The position numbers were made by a program, and so were the translations under genes. This document shows positions 6,816 through 17,343 of a stretch of DNA of 53,011 nt, in pieces. This DNA is from Crossiella sp. SN42 (GTDB taxonomy: Bacteria > Actinomycetota > Actinomycetes > Mycobacteriales > Pseudonocardiaceae), in NCBI RefSeq assembly GCF_023897065.1, contig NZ_JAMHIV010000049.1:1-53011 (forward strand), given 5' to 3'. Position 1 is the first letter of the stretch. Every line of letters begins with the position of its first letter. Under the pieces are notes generated by a model. The model did not search any database, was not told where the DNA came from, and saw only the letters and a list, made by a program, of their open reading frames with translations.

Positions 6816-8873
6816 GTGGCACTCGCCCTTTACCGCAAGTACCGTCCGGCGACCTTCGCCGAGGTTGTCGGGCAGGAGCATGTCACCGAGCCGCTGCGCA
6901 CCGCGCTGGCCGCCGGCCGGGTCAACCACGCGTACCTGTTCTCCGGGCCGCGCGGGTGTGGCAAGACGTCCTCCGCCCGGATCCTCGCCCGCTCGCTCAA
7001 CTGCGCGCAGGGCCCGACGCCCGATCCGTGCGGGACCTGCAACTCCTGCGTCAACCTCGCGCCGGAGGGCTCCGGCAGCGTGGACGTGGTGGAGCTGGAC
7101 GCGGCCAGCCACGGTGGTGTGGACGACACCCGTGAGCTGCGCGACCGGGCCTTCTACGCGCCCGCCGAGTCGCGGTACCGGGTGTTCATCATCGATGAGG
7201 CGCACATGGTCACCACGCAGGGCTTCAACGCCCTGCTGAAGATCGTGGAGGAGCCGCCGGAACACCTGATCTTCATCTTCGCCACCACCGAGCCGGAGAA
7301 GGTGCTCGGCACCATCCGCTCCCGCACGCACCACTACCCGTTCCGGCTGATCCCGCCGGGCGCGATGCGGGCGCTGATCGAGCGCAACTGCGTCGACGAG
7401 GGCGTCTCGGTGGAGCCCGCGGTGTTCCCGCTGGTCATCAGGGCCGGTGGCGGTTCGGCCCGGGACACTCAGTCGGTGCTGGACCAGCTGCTGGCCGGGG
7501 CGGGGCCGGACGGGGTCACCTACGACCGGGCGATCGCGCTGCTCGGGGTCACCGACGTCGCGCTGATCGACGACGCGGTGGACGCGCTGGCCACCGGTGA
7601 CGGGGCCGAGGTGTTCGGCGTGATCGACCGGCTGGTCGAGGCCGGGCACGACCCGCGCCGCTTCGCCGCCGACCTGCTGGACCGGCTGCGCGACCTGGTG
7701 CTGCTGGCCGCGGTGCCCGAGGCCGCCCAGCGCGGCCTGATCGACGTGCCGGAGGAACAGCTGACCCGGATGTCGGCGCAGGTCGAGCGGCTCGGGCCGG
7801 GCACGCTGACCCGGTTCGCCGAGATCGTGCACAACGGGCTGACCGAGATGCGCGGGGCCACCGCGCCCCGGCTGGTGCTGGAACTGCTGTGCGCGCGGAT
7901 GCTGCTGCCCTCGGTCTCCGACACCGAGTCCGCCCTGCTGCAACGCCTGGAGCGGCTGGAGCGCCGGGCCACGGTCGCGCCGGTGGCCGCTTCGGTGGCG
8001 GAGGCCGGGATGCAGGCCGCGGTCGCCCAGGCGCCCGTCGCGCAGCCACCGGCCGCCGCGCAGGCGCCGGCGGGGGATAAGCCGACTTTCCAGCGCCGCT
8101 CGCAGGCCGAGCGCTCCTCGGCGCAGCCACCGGCCGCCGCGGCTCCGCAGACCGAACGGCCCGCGGCGCAGCCACCAGCCGCGCCCGCCCCGGCACCGCA
8201 GGTCGAGCGGCCCGCCGCGCCGGCCGCCACCGCACCTCCTGCCGCACCCCCGCCCGCCGCGCCGCCCGCCGCCGCGCCATCAGTGCCTGCCGCCGCGCCG
8301 ACCGTGGCCGCCGGTGGGCTGGACGCGGCCGCGATCCGGCGGGTCTGGTCCGAGCTGCTGGCCGCCGTGCGGGCCAAGAGCCGCAGCACCGAGGCGATGC
8401 TGACCAACGCCACCGTGCAGTCCGTGGACGGTGAGACCGTGGTGCTCACCCACACCGCGGAACCGCTGGCCCGCCGCCTGTCCGACAGCCGCAACGCCGA
8501 GGTCATCGCCGAGGCGCTGGGCACCGTGGTGGGCGGTCGCTGGCGGGTCACCTGCGTGCACGGCGACGCCGCCCCGCCACCGACGCCCAGCGGCGGCAAC
8601 GGCGGGTCCAAGCCCGCGCCCGCCCGGCAGCTGACCAGGCCCAGCCAGGGCAACCGGCCGGTGGCCGAGCCCGCGCCCGCCCCGGCGCCCGCGCCGCCGC
8701 CGGAGCCGGACATCCCGCTGCCGCCGGAGCCGGACGAGCCGGAGGACACCGAGGCGATGATCGCCGAGTCCACCGCGCTGGACGAGTCCGTGGTGATCCG
8801 CAACAACCACGAGGAAAGCACCATCGCGCTGGTCACCCAGCACCTCGGCGCCCGGCGGATCGAGAAGAGTTAG
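6816..8873 (+). CDS. dnaX: DNA polymerase III subunits gamma/tau
   Basis: A 685-aa clamp-loader ATPase. The start is GTG 6816, giving MALALYRKYRPATF, the classic N-terminus. Walker A is GPRGCGKTSS (about residue 44), the four zinc cysteines lie in CAQG...CGTCNSC, Walker B is VFIIDEAHM, and the SRC/arginine-finger region is TIRSRTHH. Domain III ends near 370. A Pro/Ala-rich linker from about 390 to 510 is followed by a C-terminal tau-like domain and an acidic tail. No slippery A-run for a gamma frameshift is seen. It is convergent with the amidase gene; the stop codons overlap by 4 bp. Confidence 0.97.
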   Translation: MALALYRKYRPATFAEVVGQEHVTEPLRTALAAGRVNHAYLFSGPRGCGKTSSARILARSLNCAQGPTPDPCGTCNSCVNLAPEGSGSVDVVELDAASHGGVDDTRELRDRAFYAPAESRYRVFIIDEAHMVTTQGFNALLKIVEEPPEHLIFIFATTEPEKVLGTIRSRTHHYPFRLIPPGAMRALIERNCVDEGVSVEPAVFPLVIRAGGGSARDTQSVLDQLLAGAGPDGVTYDRAIALLGVTDVALIDDAVDALATGDGAEVFGVIDRLVEAGHDPRRFAADLLDRLRDLVLLAAVPEAAQRGLIDVPEEQLTRMSAQVERLGPGTLTRFAEIVHNGLTEMRGATAPRLVLELLCARMLLPSVSDTESALLQRLERLERRATVAPVAASVAEAGMQAAVAQAPVAQPPAAAQAPAGDKPTFQRRSQAERSSAQPPAAAAPQTERPAAQPPAAPAPAPQVERPAAPAATAPPAAPPPAAPPAAAPSVPAAAPTVAAGGLDAAAIRRVWSELLAAVRAKSRSTEAMLTNATVQSVDGETVVLTHTAEPLARRLSDSRNAEVIAEALGTVVGGRWRVTCVHGDAAPPPTPSGGNGGSKPAPARQLTRPSQGNRPVAEPAPAPAPAPPPEPDIPLPPEPDEPEDTEAMIAESTALDESVVIRNNHEESTIALVTQHLGARRIEKS

Positions 8874-9739
8874 CTCAGGTACCGCAGCAGCCCCTCCGCG
8901 ATCGCGGACGCGTACTTCTGCCTGCCCTCGGGGCTGGCGGCCAGTGCGGCCTCGGTGGCATCGCGCATGTTCGCGCACTCGATCATGATCGCCGGGCGGG
9001 TGGACAGGTTCAGGCCCGCGATGTCGTCGCGGCCGTTGAGGCCGGACTGGCCGACGTAGTTGGACAGCGGGATGCCGCCGTCCCGCATGGCGTCCCGCAC
9101 CGTGGTGGCCAGCTTGGTCGACGGCGCGCCCTGGGCCGGGTTCAGCGGCGGGCTGGAGTAGATGATGTGGAAGCCGTGGTGCCCGGCGGTGGTCGAGCCG
9201 TCGGAGTGGATGGAGACCACCGCGTCCGCGTTCGCCCGGTTGCCGATCTCGGCCCGCTCGTTCACGCACGGGCCGACGCCGGTGTCGTTGGGCCTGGTCA
9301 GCTCGACCCGCACGCCCTTGGCGGTGAGCATGGCCTTGATCCGGTTGGCCACGTCCCAGGTGAAGGCGTGCTCGGTGTAACCGGAGCTCGTCTGGGTGCC
9401 GGTGGTGTTGCAGGGCTTGCCCTTGCCGCGGCCCGCGGGCACCGGCTTGTTGATCACGGCCGGGTTCTTGCTGTTGCCGCCGTTGTGGCCGGGGTCGATC
9501 ACCACCACCTTGCCCTTGGCCGGTGGTGGCGGCGACGGCGACGGGGAGGTGCTGGGCGGCGGGGGTGAGCTGCTCGGCGGGGTGGTGGCGGCCGGGGTCT
9601 CCGGTGGCGGGGTGGTGGCTTCCGTGCTCGTGGCCGGGGTGGCGCTGGAGGAGGCGGCCGGTTCGCCGTTGCCGCAGGCGACCAGGGCGGTGACCGCCAG
9701 CGCGAGGGCCAGTGGGGTCATCAGGGGGGCACGGTGCAC
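8870..9739 (-). CDS. Lipoprotein N-acetylmuramoyl-L-alanine amidase (Amidase_3)
   Basis: A 289-aa cell-wall hydrolase that cleaves the MurNAc-L-Ala bond. The N-terminus carries a lipobox LVAC, so it should be lipid-anchored. A Ser/Thr/Pro-rich spacer (about 30-72) is followed by an Amidase_3 domain with the zinc and catalytic residues in VIDPGHNGG (His), SGYTEHAF (Glu), VSIHSDG (His) and IMIECAN (Glu). GTG 9739 is preferred over ATG 9721 because it supplies the positive n-region HR before the hydrophobic core. A peptidoglycan amidase (Ami1) lies at the same place between recR/ebfC and dnaX in mycobacteria, so the linkage is likely ancestral. Confidence 0.92.
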   Translation of the reverse strand: MHRAPLMTPLALALAVTALVACGNGEPAASSSATPATSTEATTPPPETPAATTPPSSSPPPPSTSPSPSPPPPAKGKVVVIDPGHNGGNSKNPAVINKPVPAGRGKGKPCNTTGTQTSSGYTEHAFTWDVANRIKAMLTAKGVRVELTRPNDTGVGPCVNERAEIGNRANADAVVSIHSDGSTTAGHHGFHIIYSSPPLNPAQGAPSTKLATTVRDAMRDGGIPLSNYVGQSGLNGRDDIAGLNLSTRPAIMIECANMRDATEAALAASPEGRQKYASAIAEGLLRYLS

Positions 9740-9827
9740 ACCCCAACGGTGCCAGAAGCCGCGCGGCTACCCTGGTCACCACGCCAGAACGGCACGGGCG
9801 ACGGCCCGTGCAGCGAGAGGAGCCCCC

Positions 9828-10178
9828 GTGCTACCCGGCCAGCCGAACATGCAGCAGATCATGGAGCAGGCGCAGCGCATGCAGGAGCAGCTCATGACTG
9901 CCCAGCAGGAGCTCGCCGAGGCCGAGGTGACCGGCACCGCCGGGGGCGGCCTGGTGACGGCGATCGTCGCGGGCACCGGTGAGCTGAAGTCCCTCGACAT
10001 CGACCCGAAGGTGGTCGACCCCGAGGACACCGAGACGCTGGCCGACCTGGTGGTGGCCGCGGTGCGCGATGCCAACCGCGCGGTGGCCGAGCTGACCGCG
10101 GAGAAGATGGGGCCGCTGGCCGGCGGCCTCGGTGGCGGACTCGACCTGGGCGGCCTCGGCCTGCCCGGCGGCATGTAG
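9828..10178 (+). CDS. YbaB/EbfC family nucleoid-associated protein
   Basis: A 116-aa DNA-binding protein. The N-terminal helix [15 protein letters not shown] and the strand-rich core [23 protein letters not shown] are diagnostic; the C-terminus is Gly/Leu-rich. GTG 9828 has GAGAGGAG at 9815-9822, spacing 5. It is followed 16 bp later by recR, the conserved partner, and they probably form one operon. Confidence 0.95.
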   Translation: MLPGQPNMQQIMEQAQRMQEQLMTAQQELAEAEVTGTAGGGLVTAIVAGTGELKSLDIDPKVVDPEDTETLADLVVAAVRDANRAVAELTAEKMGPLAGGLGGGLDLGGLGLPGGM

Positions 10179-10194
10179 CCGGAACAGGACGGCT

Positions 10195-10803
10195 GTGTAC
10201 GAGGGACCGGTACAGGACCTGATCGACGAGCTCGGGCGGCTGCCCGGGGTCGGGCCGAAGAGCGCCCAGCGGATCGCCTTCCACCTGCTCGCCGCCGAAC
10301 CCGCGGACATCTCGCGGTTGCAGGAGGTGCTGCAGAAGGTCAAGGAGGGCGTGCAGTTCTGCGAGGTCTGCGGCAACGTCTCCGAGGAGACCACCTGCCG
10401 GATCTGCAAGGACGCGCGCCGGGACGCCAGCCTGGTGTGCGTGGTGGAGGAGCCCAAGGACGTGCTCGCGGTGGAGCGCACCCGCGAGTTCAAGGGCCGC
10501 TACCACGTGCTCGGCGGCGCGCTGGACCCGTTGTCCGGCATCGGACCGGACCAGCTGCGCATCCGCGAGCTGCTGCGCCGGATCGGCGGCGACTCCGGCG
10601 GGGTGCAGGTCGCCGAGGTGATCATCGCGACCGACCCGAACACCGAGGGCGAGGCCACCGCCACCTACCTGGTGCGGATGCTGCGCGACTTCCCCGGCCT
10701 CACCGTGACCCGGCTCGCCTCCGGGTTGCCGATGGGCGGTGACCTGGAGTTCGCCGACGAGCTGACCCTGGGCCGCGCCCTCTCCGGCCGCCGCGCGATG
10801 TAG
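10195..10803 (+). CDS. recR: Recombination mediator RecR
   Basis: A 202-aa protein acting with RecF/RecO to load RecA at gaps. An N-terminal helix-hairpin-helix ([19 protein letters not shown]), a four-Cys zinc finger (CEVCG...CRIC, about 57-72), a Toprim domain beginning [12 protein letters not shown], and the C-terminal [16 protein letters not shown] are all present. The start is GTG 10195 ([10 protein letters not shown]). Its TAG overlaps by one base the GTG of the next gene, giving tight coupling. Confidence 0.97.
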   Translation: MYEGPVQDLIDELGRLPGVGPKSAQRIAFHLLAAEPADISRLQEVLQKVKEGVQFCEVCGNVSEETTCRICKDARRDASLVCVVEEPKDVLAVERTREFKGRYHVLGGALDPLSGIGPDQLRIRELLRRIGGDSGGVQVAEVIIATDPNTEGEATATYLVRMLRDFPGLTVTRLASGLPMGGDLEFADELTLGRALSGRRAM

Positions 10804-11372
10804 TGGACCGGGCCGTCGAGCTGCTGCTGGCCGCCCCGCCGAGGCTCGGCGGGGTCCGGCTGGCCGCGATCGACGGCCCGTCCGGCTCCGGCAAGTCCAC
10901 CCGGGCGGACGCCCTGGTCGCCGAGCTGCGCGCGCGGGGCCATGACACCGGGCTGGTCCGCTCGGACGAGTTCGCCACCTGGGACGATCCGGTGTCCTGG
11001 TGGCCGAGGCTGGTCGCGGGCGTGCTGGACCCGCTGCGCCGGGGCGAACCTGGCCGCTACCGGCGCACCGCCTGGACCGATGGCCTGCCGCACCCCGGAG
11101 CCTGGGCGGAGCTGCCGGTGCCGGAGATCCTGGTGCTGGAGGGCGTGTCCACCGGCCGCCGCTCGGTCTCACCGCTGCTGTCCCTGCTCTGCTGGGTGGA
11201 ACTGGCCGATCCCGGCCGCAGGCTGGCACGCGCGGTGACCAGGGATGGCGACAGCTGTCGCAACGCGCTGCTCCACTGGCAGCGCTTCGAACAGGGGTGG
11301 TTCGCCGTGGACGACACGCGCGGGCGGGCGGATGTGCGGTGGAACACCGAAGGTGACCGCAAGATCGGGTGA
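10803..11372 (+). CDS. Uridine kinase-like P-loop protein
   Basis: A 189-aa protein with Walker A IDGPSGSGKST at about residues 23-33, then RSDEFATWDDP and VLEGVSTGRR, as in uridine kinase/phosphoribulokinase-like enzymes that phosphorylate small substrates. The substrate cannot be assigned. The start GTG 10803 shares its first base with the recR stop, so it is translated as part of the ebfC-recR operon. Actinobacterial relatives are usually annotated simply as uridine kinase or (d)CMP kinase-like. Confidence 0.8.
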   Translation: MDRAVELLLAAPPRLGGVRLAAIDGPSGSGKSTRADALVAELRARGHDTGLVRSDEFATWDDPVSWWPRLVAGVLDPLRRGEPGRYRRTAWTDGLPHPGAWAELPVPEILVLEGVSTGRRSVSPLLSLLCWVELADPGRRLARAVTRDGDSCRNALLHWQRFEQGWFAVDDTRGRADVRWNTEGDRKIG

Positions 11373-11518
11373 AACCCTTGTAAAACTCCGAAGAATTCAC
11401 TCGACCTGATGACGCCTGACGTGGCCGTATCGTGACCTTCGCATCGTCGGTAGGGCCACATGGACGGGTTAGTGTCGGCGACCACACCATGTGACATCGG
11501 ACCCATGAGGTGCGCGAG

Positions 11519-13207
11519 ATGCCCAAGATTGACATGACACGGGGGTCGACGCTGCGCAAGCTGACCATTGTCGGCGTCGCCAGTATGACCGCCCTGTCCC
11601 TGACTGCGTGCGTGCAGTCGCAGCGAGACCAGGGCAACCAGGGGGGCAAGACCGGCGGGACACTGACTTTCGGCGCCGAGGGCAAGCCGAGGCACTTTGA
11701 CCCGTTCTACGCCACCGACGGTGCCACGTTCCGCATTTCCCGCCAGATCTTCGAGGGTCTGGTGGGTTTCAAGCCGGGCACCGCGGAGGCAGGCCCTGAG
11801 CTGGCCACCAAGTGGGAGTCCAGCCCGGACGGCAAGTCCTGGACCTTCACCCTCAAGCAGGGCGTGAAGTTCCACGACGGCAGCGACTTCAACGCCGAGG
11901 CGGCCTGCTTCAACTTCAACCGCTGGTACAACCAGAAGGGCGCCGGGCAGAGCGCCTCGGTCTCCGAGTACTGGGTGGACAACTTCGGCGGCTTCGCCGA
12001 TGGCGCCAAGCCCTCGCTGTTCAAGTCCTGCACCGTCAAGGACGCCTCGAACGTCGTGGTCGAGCTGACCGGCCCGTCCTCGAAGTTCCCCGACGTGCTC
12101 GGGCTGCCGTCCTTCTCCATGCAGAGCCCGACCGCGATGCAGAAGTACAACGCGGACAACGTGGTCGCGCAGGGCGACAGCTTCGCCTTCCCCGAGTACG
12201 CGCTGAAGCAGCCGACCGGCACCGGCCCGTTCAAGTTCGTCAACTACGACACGACGAACAACCTGGTCGAGCTGGGCCGCTTCGACGGCTACCACGGTGA
12301 CAAGGCCAAGCTGGACAAGCTCAACTTCAAGATCATCCCGGACGAGACCGCGCGCAAGCAGGCGCTGCAGACCGGGGACATCGACGGCTACGACTACCCG
12401 GCCCCTGCCGACTGGGCGAAGCTGAAGAGCGACGGCTTCCAGGTCGTGCCCCGGGACGCGTTCAACCTGATGTACCTGGGCATCACGCAGAAGAACAACT
12501 CCAAGCTGCAGGACCTCCGGGTGCGCCAGGCGATCGCGATGGCGATCAACCGGGAGCAGCTGGTCAAGTCGCAGCTGCCGGAGAGCGCCACGGTCGCCAC
12601 CCAGTTCATGCCCAAGATCGTGCAGGGCTACAACCCGAACGTGAAGCCGATCGAGTTCAACCAGGCCAAGGCCAAGCAGTTGCTGGCCGAGGCCGGGGCG
12701 AGCAACCTCGAGGTCAACTTCTGGTGGCCGAGCGAGGTCACCCGGCCGTACATGCCGAACCCGCAGGACATCTTCGGCGCGATCGCGGCTGACCTGCGCA
12801 ACGTCGGCATCAAGCTGAACGTGGTGACCAAGCCGTGGAACGGTGGTTACCTCAGCGAGATCGACCAGGCCAAGGCGGACCTGTTCCTGCTCGGCTGGAC
12901 CGGTGACCAGAGCGCGGCGGCGAACTGGATCGGCACCTTCTTCGGCAACGCGGAGAACCGCTTCTGGACCAAGGGCTCCCCGTGGGGCGAGGACCTGGCC
13001 AAGCGGCTGGACGCGGCGGACGTGACCGCGGACAAGGCCCAGCGGGAGAAGCTCTACCAGGAGCTGAACCGGCAGATCGTGGAGGAGTACCTCCCGGCCG
13101 TGCCGCTGTCGCACTCCCCGCCCGCGTTCGTGCTGAAGAAGGACGTCAAGAACCTGACGCCCAGCCCGCTGACCGCCGAGGAGTTCAGCCCGGTTACCAA
13201 GGGCTGA
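11519..13207 (+). CDS. ABC transporter substrate-binding lipoprotein (family 5, peptide/nickel)
   Basis: A 562-aa extracytoplasmic binding protein. Basic residues, a hydrophobic core and a lipobox (LTAC, Cys31) mark a lipoprotein. The SBP_bac_5 body follows with typical motifs: FDPFYATDGATFRISRQIFE, WTFTLKQGVKFHDG, GTGPFKFV and RQAIAMAINRE. Family members bind oligopeptides, nickel or other solutes; the ligand is not predictable here. ATG 11519 is chosen with TGAGG 8 nt upstream; an in-frame GTG at 11510 overlaps that site. It is first of a five-gene transporter operon. The 146-bp upstream region is AT-richer and presumably holds the promoter, but no clear boxes were found. Confidence 0.92.
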   Translation: MPKIDMTRGSTLRKLTIVGVASMTALSLTACVQSQRDQGNQGGKTGGTLTFGAEGKPRHFDPFYATDGATFRISRQIFEGLVGFKPGTAEAGPELATKWESSPDGKSWTFTLKQGVKFHDGSDFNAEAACFNFNRWYNQKGAGQSASVSEYWVDNFGGFADGAKPSLFKSCTVKDASNVVVELTGPSSKFPDVLGLPSFSMQSPTAMQKYNADNVVAQGDSFAFPEYALKQPTGTGPFKFVNYDTTNNLVELGRFDGYHGDKAKLDKLNFKIIPDETARKQALQTGDIDGYDYPAPADWAKLKSDGFQVVPRDAFNLMYLGITQKNNSKLQDLRVRQAIAMAINREQLVKSQLPESATVATQFMPKIVQGYNPNVKPIEFNQAKAKQLLAEAGASNLEVNFWWPSEVTRPYMPNPQDIFGAIAADLRNVGIKLNVVTKPWNGGYLSEIDQAKADLFLLGWTGDQSAAANWIGTFFGNAENRFWTKGSPWGEDLAKRLDAADVTADKAQREKLYQELNRQIVEEYLPAVPLSHSPPAFVLKKDVKNLTPSPLTAEEFSPVTKG

Positions 13208-13244
13208 CCTGCTTCTCCCACCACCACGAAACAGGATCTGACAG

Positions 13245-14252
13245 GTGCTCCGCTACACCGTGCGGCGGCTCCTCCAGCTCATCCTCGTCGTCGGTGTGCT
13301 CTCGCTGCTGCTCTTCGCCTGGCTACGCGCACTTCCAGGAGGGCCGGTCTCGGCCCTCCTGGGGGAGCGTGGCACCGAGGAGTCGCGGCGGGAGCTCTCC
13401 GCGCTGTTGGGGCTGGACCAGCCGATCTACGTGCAGTACTTCAAGTTCCTCGGTCGCGCCCTCTCGGGTGACTTCGGCATCTCGCTCGGCGTGCAGCCGG
13501 GCACCTCTGCCTTCGACCTCTTCCTGGAACGCTTCCCGGCCACGCTGGAGCTGAGCTTCTTCGCGATCATCCTCGCGATCGTGGCCGGCATCCCGCTGGG
13601 TTACCTGGCCGCCCGTCAGCGCGGCCGCTGGTTCGACAACGTCGGCGTGATCGGCTCGCTGATCGGTGTGGCCGTGCCGGTCTTCTTCCTCGCGTTCGTG
13701 CTCAAGCACCTGTTCGCGGTGGAGCTGGGCTGGCTGCCCTCGGCCGGGCGGCAGGACGACATCGACGCCACCAGGATCACCGGCTTCTACGTGCTCGACG
13801 GGATGATCACCGGCGAGTGGGACGCGGTGTTCAACTCCCTCGAACACCTCATCCTGCCCTCGATCGCGCTGGCCACCATCCCGTTCGCGGTGATCTTCCG
13901 GATCACCAGGGCCGCGGTGCTGGACGTGCTGGACGAGGACTACGTGCGCACCGCCCAGTCCAAGGGCCTGACCGCGCAGACGGTGCGCCGCAGGCACGTG
14001 CTGCGCAACGCGCTGCTGCCGGTGGTCACCACGATCGGCCTGCAGACCGGCGCGCTGCTGGCGGGGGCGGTGCTGACCGAGAAGGTCTTCGCCTTCCCCG
14101 GCCTCGGCGAGGCGCTGGCGCTGGGCTTCGAGCGCAGGGACTACCCGGTGCTCCAGGTGCTGATCATCGTGGCCGCCATGGTCTACGTGTTCGTCAACCT
14201 GCTCGTCGACCTGTCCTACGCGCTGATCGACCCGCGCGTGCGGACCCGCTGA
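13245..14252 (+). CDS. ABC transporter permease, DppB/OppB type
   Basis: A 335-aa inner-membrane permease. The N-terminus MLRYTVRRLLQLILVV is typical of DppB. About six membrane segments, and a BPD_transp_1 domain with the EAA loop (DEDYVRTAQSKGL...LRNALLPV) that contacts the ATPases. GTG 13245. It follows the binding protein by 37 bp and precedes the DppC-type gene by 11 bp. Confidence 0.94.
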   Translation: MLRYTVRRLLQLILVVGVLSLLLFAWLRALPGGPVSALLGERGTEESRRELSALLGLDQPIYVQYFKFLGRALSGDFGISLGVQPGTSAFDLFLERFPATLELSFFAIILAIVAGIPLGYLAARQRGRWFDNVGVIGSLIGVAVPVFFLAFVLKHLFAVELGWLPSAGRQDDIDATRITGFYVLDGMITGEWDAVFNSLEHLILPSIALATIPFAVIFRITRAAVLDVLDEDYVRTAQSKGLTAQTVRRRHVLRNALLPVVTTIGLQTGALLAGAVLTEKVFAFPGLGEALALGFERRDYPVLQVLIIVAAMVYVFVNLLVDLSYALIDPRVRTR

Positions 14253-14263
14253 GAGGAGGAGAC

Positions 14264-15196
14264 ATGCCAAGCAAGACCAAGATCGACGATCTGGCTTCCT
14301 CCACCGCGGAGACGCAGGTGGACACCGGGGTCAGCCTGGCGGCCAGCGCGTGGCGGCGGCTGCGCCGCAACCCGGTCTTCCTGACCGGCGCGGGGATCAT
14401 CCTGCTGTTCGTGCTGGTCGCGATCCTGTCCCCGCTGCTGGCCCCGCACGACCCGGCCGACCGGATGCTGGCCGACCAGGTCATCAAGGCGCGCAACGAG
14501 ATCCCGCCGTCCCAGCCGGGGCACCCGCTGGGCGGCGACCTGCAGGGCCGGGACTTCCTCTCCCGCCTGCTCATCGGCTCCCAGCAGACCCTGCTGGTCG
14601 GCGTGCTGGCCACGATGATCGGCCTGGCCGGCGGCCTGGTCCTGGGCACGCTGGCCGGCGCGCTCGGCGGCTGGGTGGACTCGGTGGTCATGCGCGCGGT
14701 GGACGTCATGCTGTCCATCCCCAGCCTGCTGCTGGCGGTGTCCATCGGCATGCTGTTCGCCCAGGCCAACCAGTTCACCGTGATCCTCGCGGTGGCGATC
14801 GTGCAGATACCCATCTTCGCGCGGTTGCTCAGAGGGTCGATGCTGGCGCAACGGCACAGCGACCACGTGCTGGCCGCGCGGGCGCTCGGGGTGAAACCGG
14901 CCGCGATCGTGTTCCGGCACATGCTGCCCAACTCGCTCGGCCCGGTGATCGTGCAGTCCACGCTGGTGCTCGCGGTGGCGATCATCGACGCGGCCGCGCT
15001 GTCCTTCCTCGGCCTGGGCAACCCGGATGACAACATCCCGGAGTGGGGCCAGATGCTCGGCGGCTCGCAGACCGTGCTGGACAGCCACCCGTCCCTGGCC
15101 TTCTGGCCCGCCAGCTGCATCATCGTGGTGGCACTGGGCTTCACGCTGATGGGCGAGTCGCTGCGCGATGCCCTCGACCCGAAGAACAGGCGGTGA
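14264..15196 (+). CDS. ABC transporter permease, DppC/OppC type
   Basis: A 310-aa permease. An N-terminal cytoplasmic segment of about 35 residues leads to a first membrane helix (FLTGAGIILLFVLVAIL), then LLAPHDP and GGDLQGRDFLSRL, the standard DppC periplasmic motif, and the EAA loop (HVLAARALGVKPAAIVFRHML). GAGAGGAGG lies just upstream of ATG 14264. It would pair with the preceding DppB-type permease. Confidence 0.94.
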   Translation: MPSKTKIDDLASSTAETQVDTGVSLAASAWRRLRRNPVFLTGAGIILLFVLVAILSPLLAPHDPADRMLADQVIKARNEIPPSQPGHPLGGDLQGRDFLSRLLIGSQQTLLVGVLATMIGLAGGLVLGTLAGALGGWVDSVVMRAVDVMLSIPSLLLAVSIGMLFAQANQFTVILAVAIVQIPIFARLLRGSMLAQRHSDHVLAARALGVKPAAIVFRHMLPNSLGPVIVQSTLVLAVAIIDAAALSFLGLGNPDDNIPEWGQMLGGSQTVLDSHPSLAFWPASCIIVVALGFTLMGESLRDALDPKNRR

Positions 15197-15202
15197 ATCC
15201 CC

Positions 15203-16183
15203 ATGGCGCTGCTTGAGGTTCGTGACCTCAGCGTGGTCTTCCAGCGGCACGGCGAGGAGCCCTTCGCCGCGGTCGACGGGGTCAGCTTCGACGTCGCGCC
15301 CGGCCAGACGGTCGGGCTGGTCGGCGAGTCCGGCTGCGGCAAGTCGGTCACCTCGCTGGCCATCATGGGCCTGCTACCCAAGCGCGGGGCCAAGGTCAGC
15401 GGTTCGGTGAAGTTCGAGGACACCGAGCTGCTCTCACTGTCGGACCGGCAGATGCGGGACCGGCGCGGCCGGGACCTGGGCATGGTGTTCCAGGACCCGC
15501 TGTCCTCGCTGAACCCGGTGATCCCGATCGGCATCCAGGTCACCGAGGTGCTGGAGCGGCACCGCGGCATGGCGCGCAAGGAGGCCATGGGCGAGGCCAA
15601 GGACCTGCTGGACAAGGTCGGCATCCCGGATCCGACCCGGCGGCTCACCGAGTACCCGCACCAGCTCTCCGGCGGCATGCGGCAGCGCGCGCTGATCGCG
15701 ATGGCGCTGGCCTGCCGTCCCCGGCTGCTGATCGCGGACGAGCCGACCACCGCGCTGGACGTGACCATCCAGGCCCAGATCCTGGCGCTGCTGAAGGAAC
15801 TGGTGCAGGACACCGAGACCGCGCTGATCATGATCACGCACGACCTCGGCGTGGTGGCCGGGCTGTGCGACGAGGTCAACGTGCTCTACGGCGGCCGGGT
15901 GGTCGAGCGCGGGCGGCGGCACGAGCTCTTCGCCACACCCAAGCACCCGTACACGCACGGGCTGCTGGCCTCGATCCCGCGGCTGGACGCGCCGCGCGGG
16001 GAGAAGCTGGTGCCGATCCGAGGGTCGGTGGCCGACAACATCCCGTGGACGCACGCGTGCGCCTTCGCGCCGCGCTGCCCGAACGCGCTGGACACCTGCG
16101 TCGAGGTGACCCCGGCGATGGAGCTCGAGGCGGGCCGGTTGCTGCGCTGCCACAACCCGGTCCAGCAGGAGGTACCGGCATGA
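15203..16183 (+). CDS. ABC transporter ATP-binding protein, DppD/OppD type
   Basis: A 326-aa ATPase. Walker A GESGCGKS, signature LSGGMRQR, Walker [13 protein letters not shown] and switch His (MITHDLG) are intact. The C-terminus carries the oligopeptide/dipeptide extension with conserved cysteines ([12 protein letters not shown]). ATG 15203; its stop overlaps the next start as ATGA (16180-16183), so the two ATPases are translationally coupled. Confidence 0.95.
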   Translation: MALLEVRDLSVVFQRHGEEPFAAVDGVSFDVAPGQTVGLVGESGCGKSVTSLAIMGLLPKRGAKVSGSVKFEDTELLSLSDRQMRDRRGRDLGMVFQDPLSSLNPVIPIGIQVTEVLERHRGMARKEAMGEAKDLLDKVGIPDPTRRLTEYPHQLSGGMRQRALIAMALACRPRLLIADEPTTALDVTIQAQILALLKELVQDTETALIMITHDLGVVAGLCDEVNVLYGGRVVERGRRHELFATPKHPYTHGLLASIPRLDAPRGEKLVPIRGSVADNIPWTHACAFAPRCPNALDTCVEVTPAMELEAGRLLRCHNPVQQEVPA

Positions 16184-17325
16184 CCGCCCCGGCCGAGACG
16201 ACCACCGGAGTGTCCACTGTGGACGATGCTCTAGTCACGGTCGAGGGACTGAAGGTGCACTTCCCGATCAAGCGCGGGGTGGTGCTGGACCGCACGGTGG
16301 GCTACGTCTACGCGGTGGACGGCGTCGACCTCTCGGTGCGCCGCGGCGAGACCTACGGCCTGGTCGGCGAGTCCGGCTGCGGCAAGTCCACCTTCGGGCG
16401 GGCGCTGCTCAAGCTCACCCCGCCCACCGCGGGCAAGGTGGTCTTCGACGGCGTTGACCTGTCCTCGCTCAAGGGCGAGCCACTGCGGCACATGCGCCGC
16501 CGGATGCAGATGATCTTCCAGGACCCGCTGTCCTCGCTGGACCCCCGGCAGTCGGTGGAGTCGATCCTGGTGGAGGGCCTGCGCGCGCACAACCTGGACA
16601 AGGGCAAGGCGCAGACCAGCAAGCGGCTGCGCGACCTGCTCACCTCGGTCGGGCTGCCCAGCACCTCGCTGCGCAAGTACCCGCACGAGTTCTCCGGCGG
16701 TCAGCGGCAGCGCATCGGCATCGCCCGCGCGCTGACCGTGGAACCGGACCTCATCGTGGCCGACGAGCCGGTGTCCGCGCTGGACGTCTCGGTGCAGGCC
16801 CAGGTGGTCAACCTGCTGGAGGACCTGCAGGAGCAGCTCGGGCTCACCTACCTGGTGATCGCGCACGACCTGGCCGTGGTGCGGCACATCTCCGACCGGG
16901 TGGGCGTGATGTACCTGGGCGGACTGGTCGAGGAGGCCGGTTCGGACACCCTCTACGCCGACCCGCAGCACCCGTACACCAGGGCACTGCTGTCCGCGGT
17001 GCCGGTGCCGGACCCGCTGCTGGAGGACCGCCGCGAGCGGATCCTGCTGGCCGGCGACCTGCCCTCGCCGGCCAACCCGCCGACCGGCTGCCGGTTTCAC
17101 ACCCGGTGCCCGTGGCGGCAGGCGACCCGCTGCGACACCGAGCGGCCGGTGCTCCGGGAGGTCGCGCCGGGTCACCGGGTGGCCTGCCACTACGCGGAGG
17201 ACATCAAGGCCGGGCGGATCCGGCCGCACGAGGTCGAGGCGGAGCTGGTGCAGGCCGACGACGGCATCTCGCCGGACATCAGCCTGACCGGTCCGGCGTC
17301 GGTCACTGAGGTGCTCGGGCCGTAG
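16180..17325 (+). CDS. ABC transporter ATP-binding protein, DppF/OppF type
   Basis: A 381-aa ATPase, partner of the preceding OppD-type protein. Walker A GESGCGKS, signature FSGGQRQR, Walker [13 protein letters not shown] and switch His (VIAHDLA) are present. A C-terminal oligopeptide-transporter extension ([13 protein letters not shown]) is followed by a tail of about 50 acidic residues without known function. ATG 16180 overlaps the stop of the previous gene. Last gene of the transporter operon. Confidence 0.95.
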   Translation: MTAPAETTTGVSTVDDALVTVEGLKVHFPIKRGVVLDRTVGYVYAVDGVDLSVRRGETYGLVGESGCGKSTFGRALLKLTPPTAGKVVFDGVDLSSLKGEPLRHMRRRMQMIFQDPLSSLDPRQSVESILVEGLRAHNLDKGKAQTSKRLRDLLTSVGLPSTSLRKYPHEFSGGQRQRIGIARALTVEPDLIVADEPVSALDVSVQAQVVNLLEDLQEQLGLTYLVIAHDLAVVRHISDRVGVMYLGGLVEEAGSDTLYADPQHPYTRALLSAVPVPDPLLEDRRERILLAGDLPSPANPPTGCRFHTRCPWRQATRCDTERPVLREVAPGHRVACHYAEDIKAGRIRPHEVEAELVQADDGISPDISLTGPASVTEVLGP

Positions 17326-17343
17326 CTCTGTCACCCTGTTCCC

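Noticed and set aside
6537-7943. Upstream extension of the 6015-6536 minus-strand frame
   Set aside because: It runs across the SRP RNA gene and the start of dnaX antisense; codon composition is that of a shadow frame.
11373-11518. Search for a riboswitch before the ABC transporter operon
   Set aside because: No conserved aptamer core (for example B12, NiCo or T-box motifs) or long helix was seen in this short spacer.
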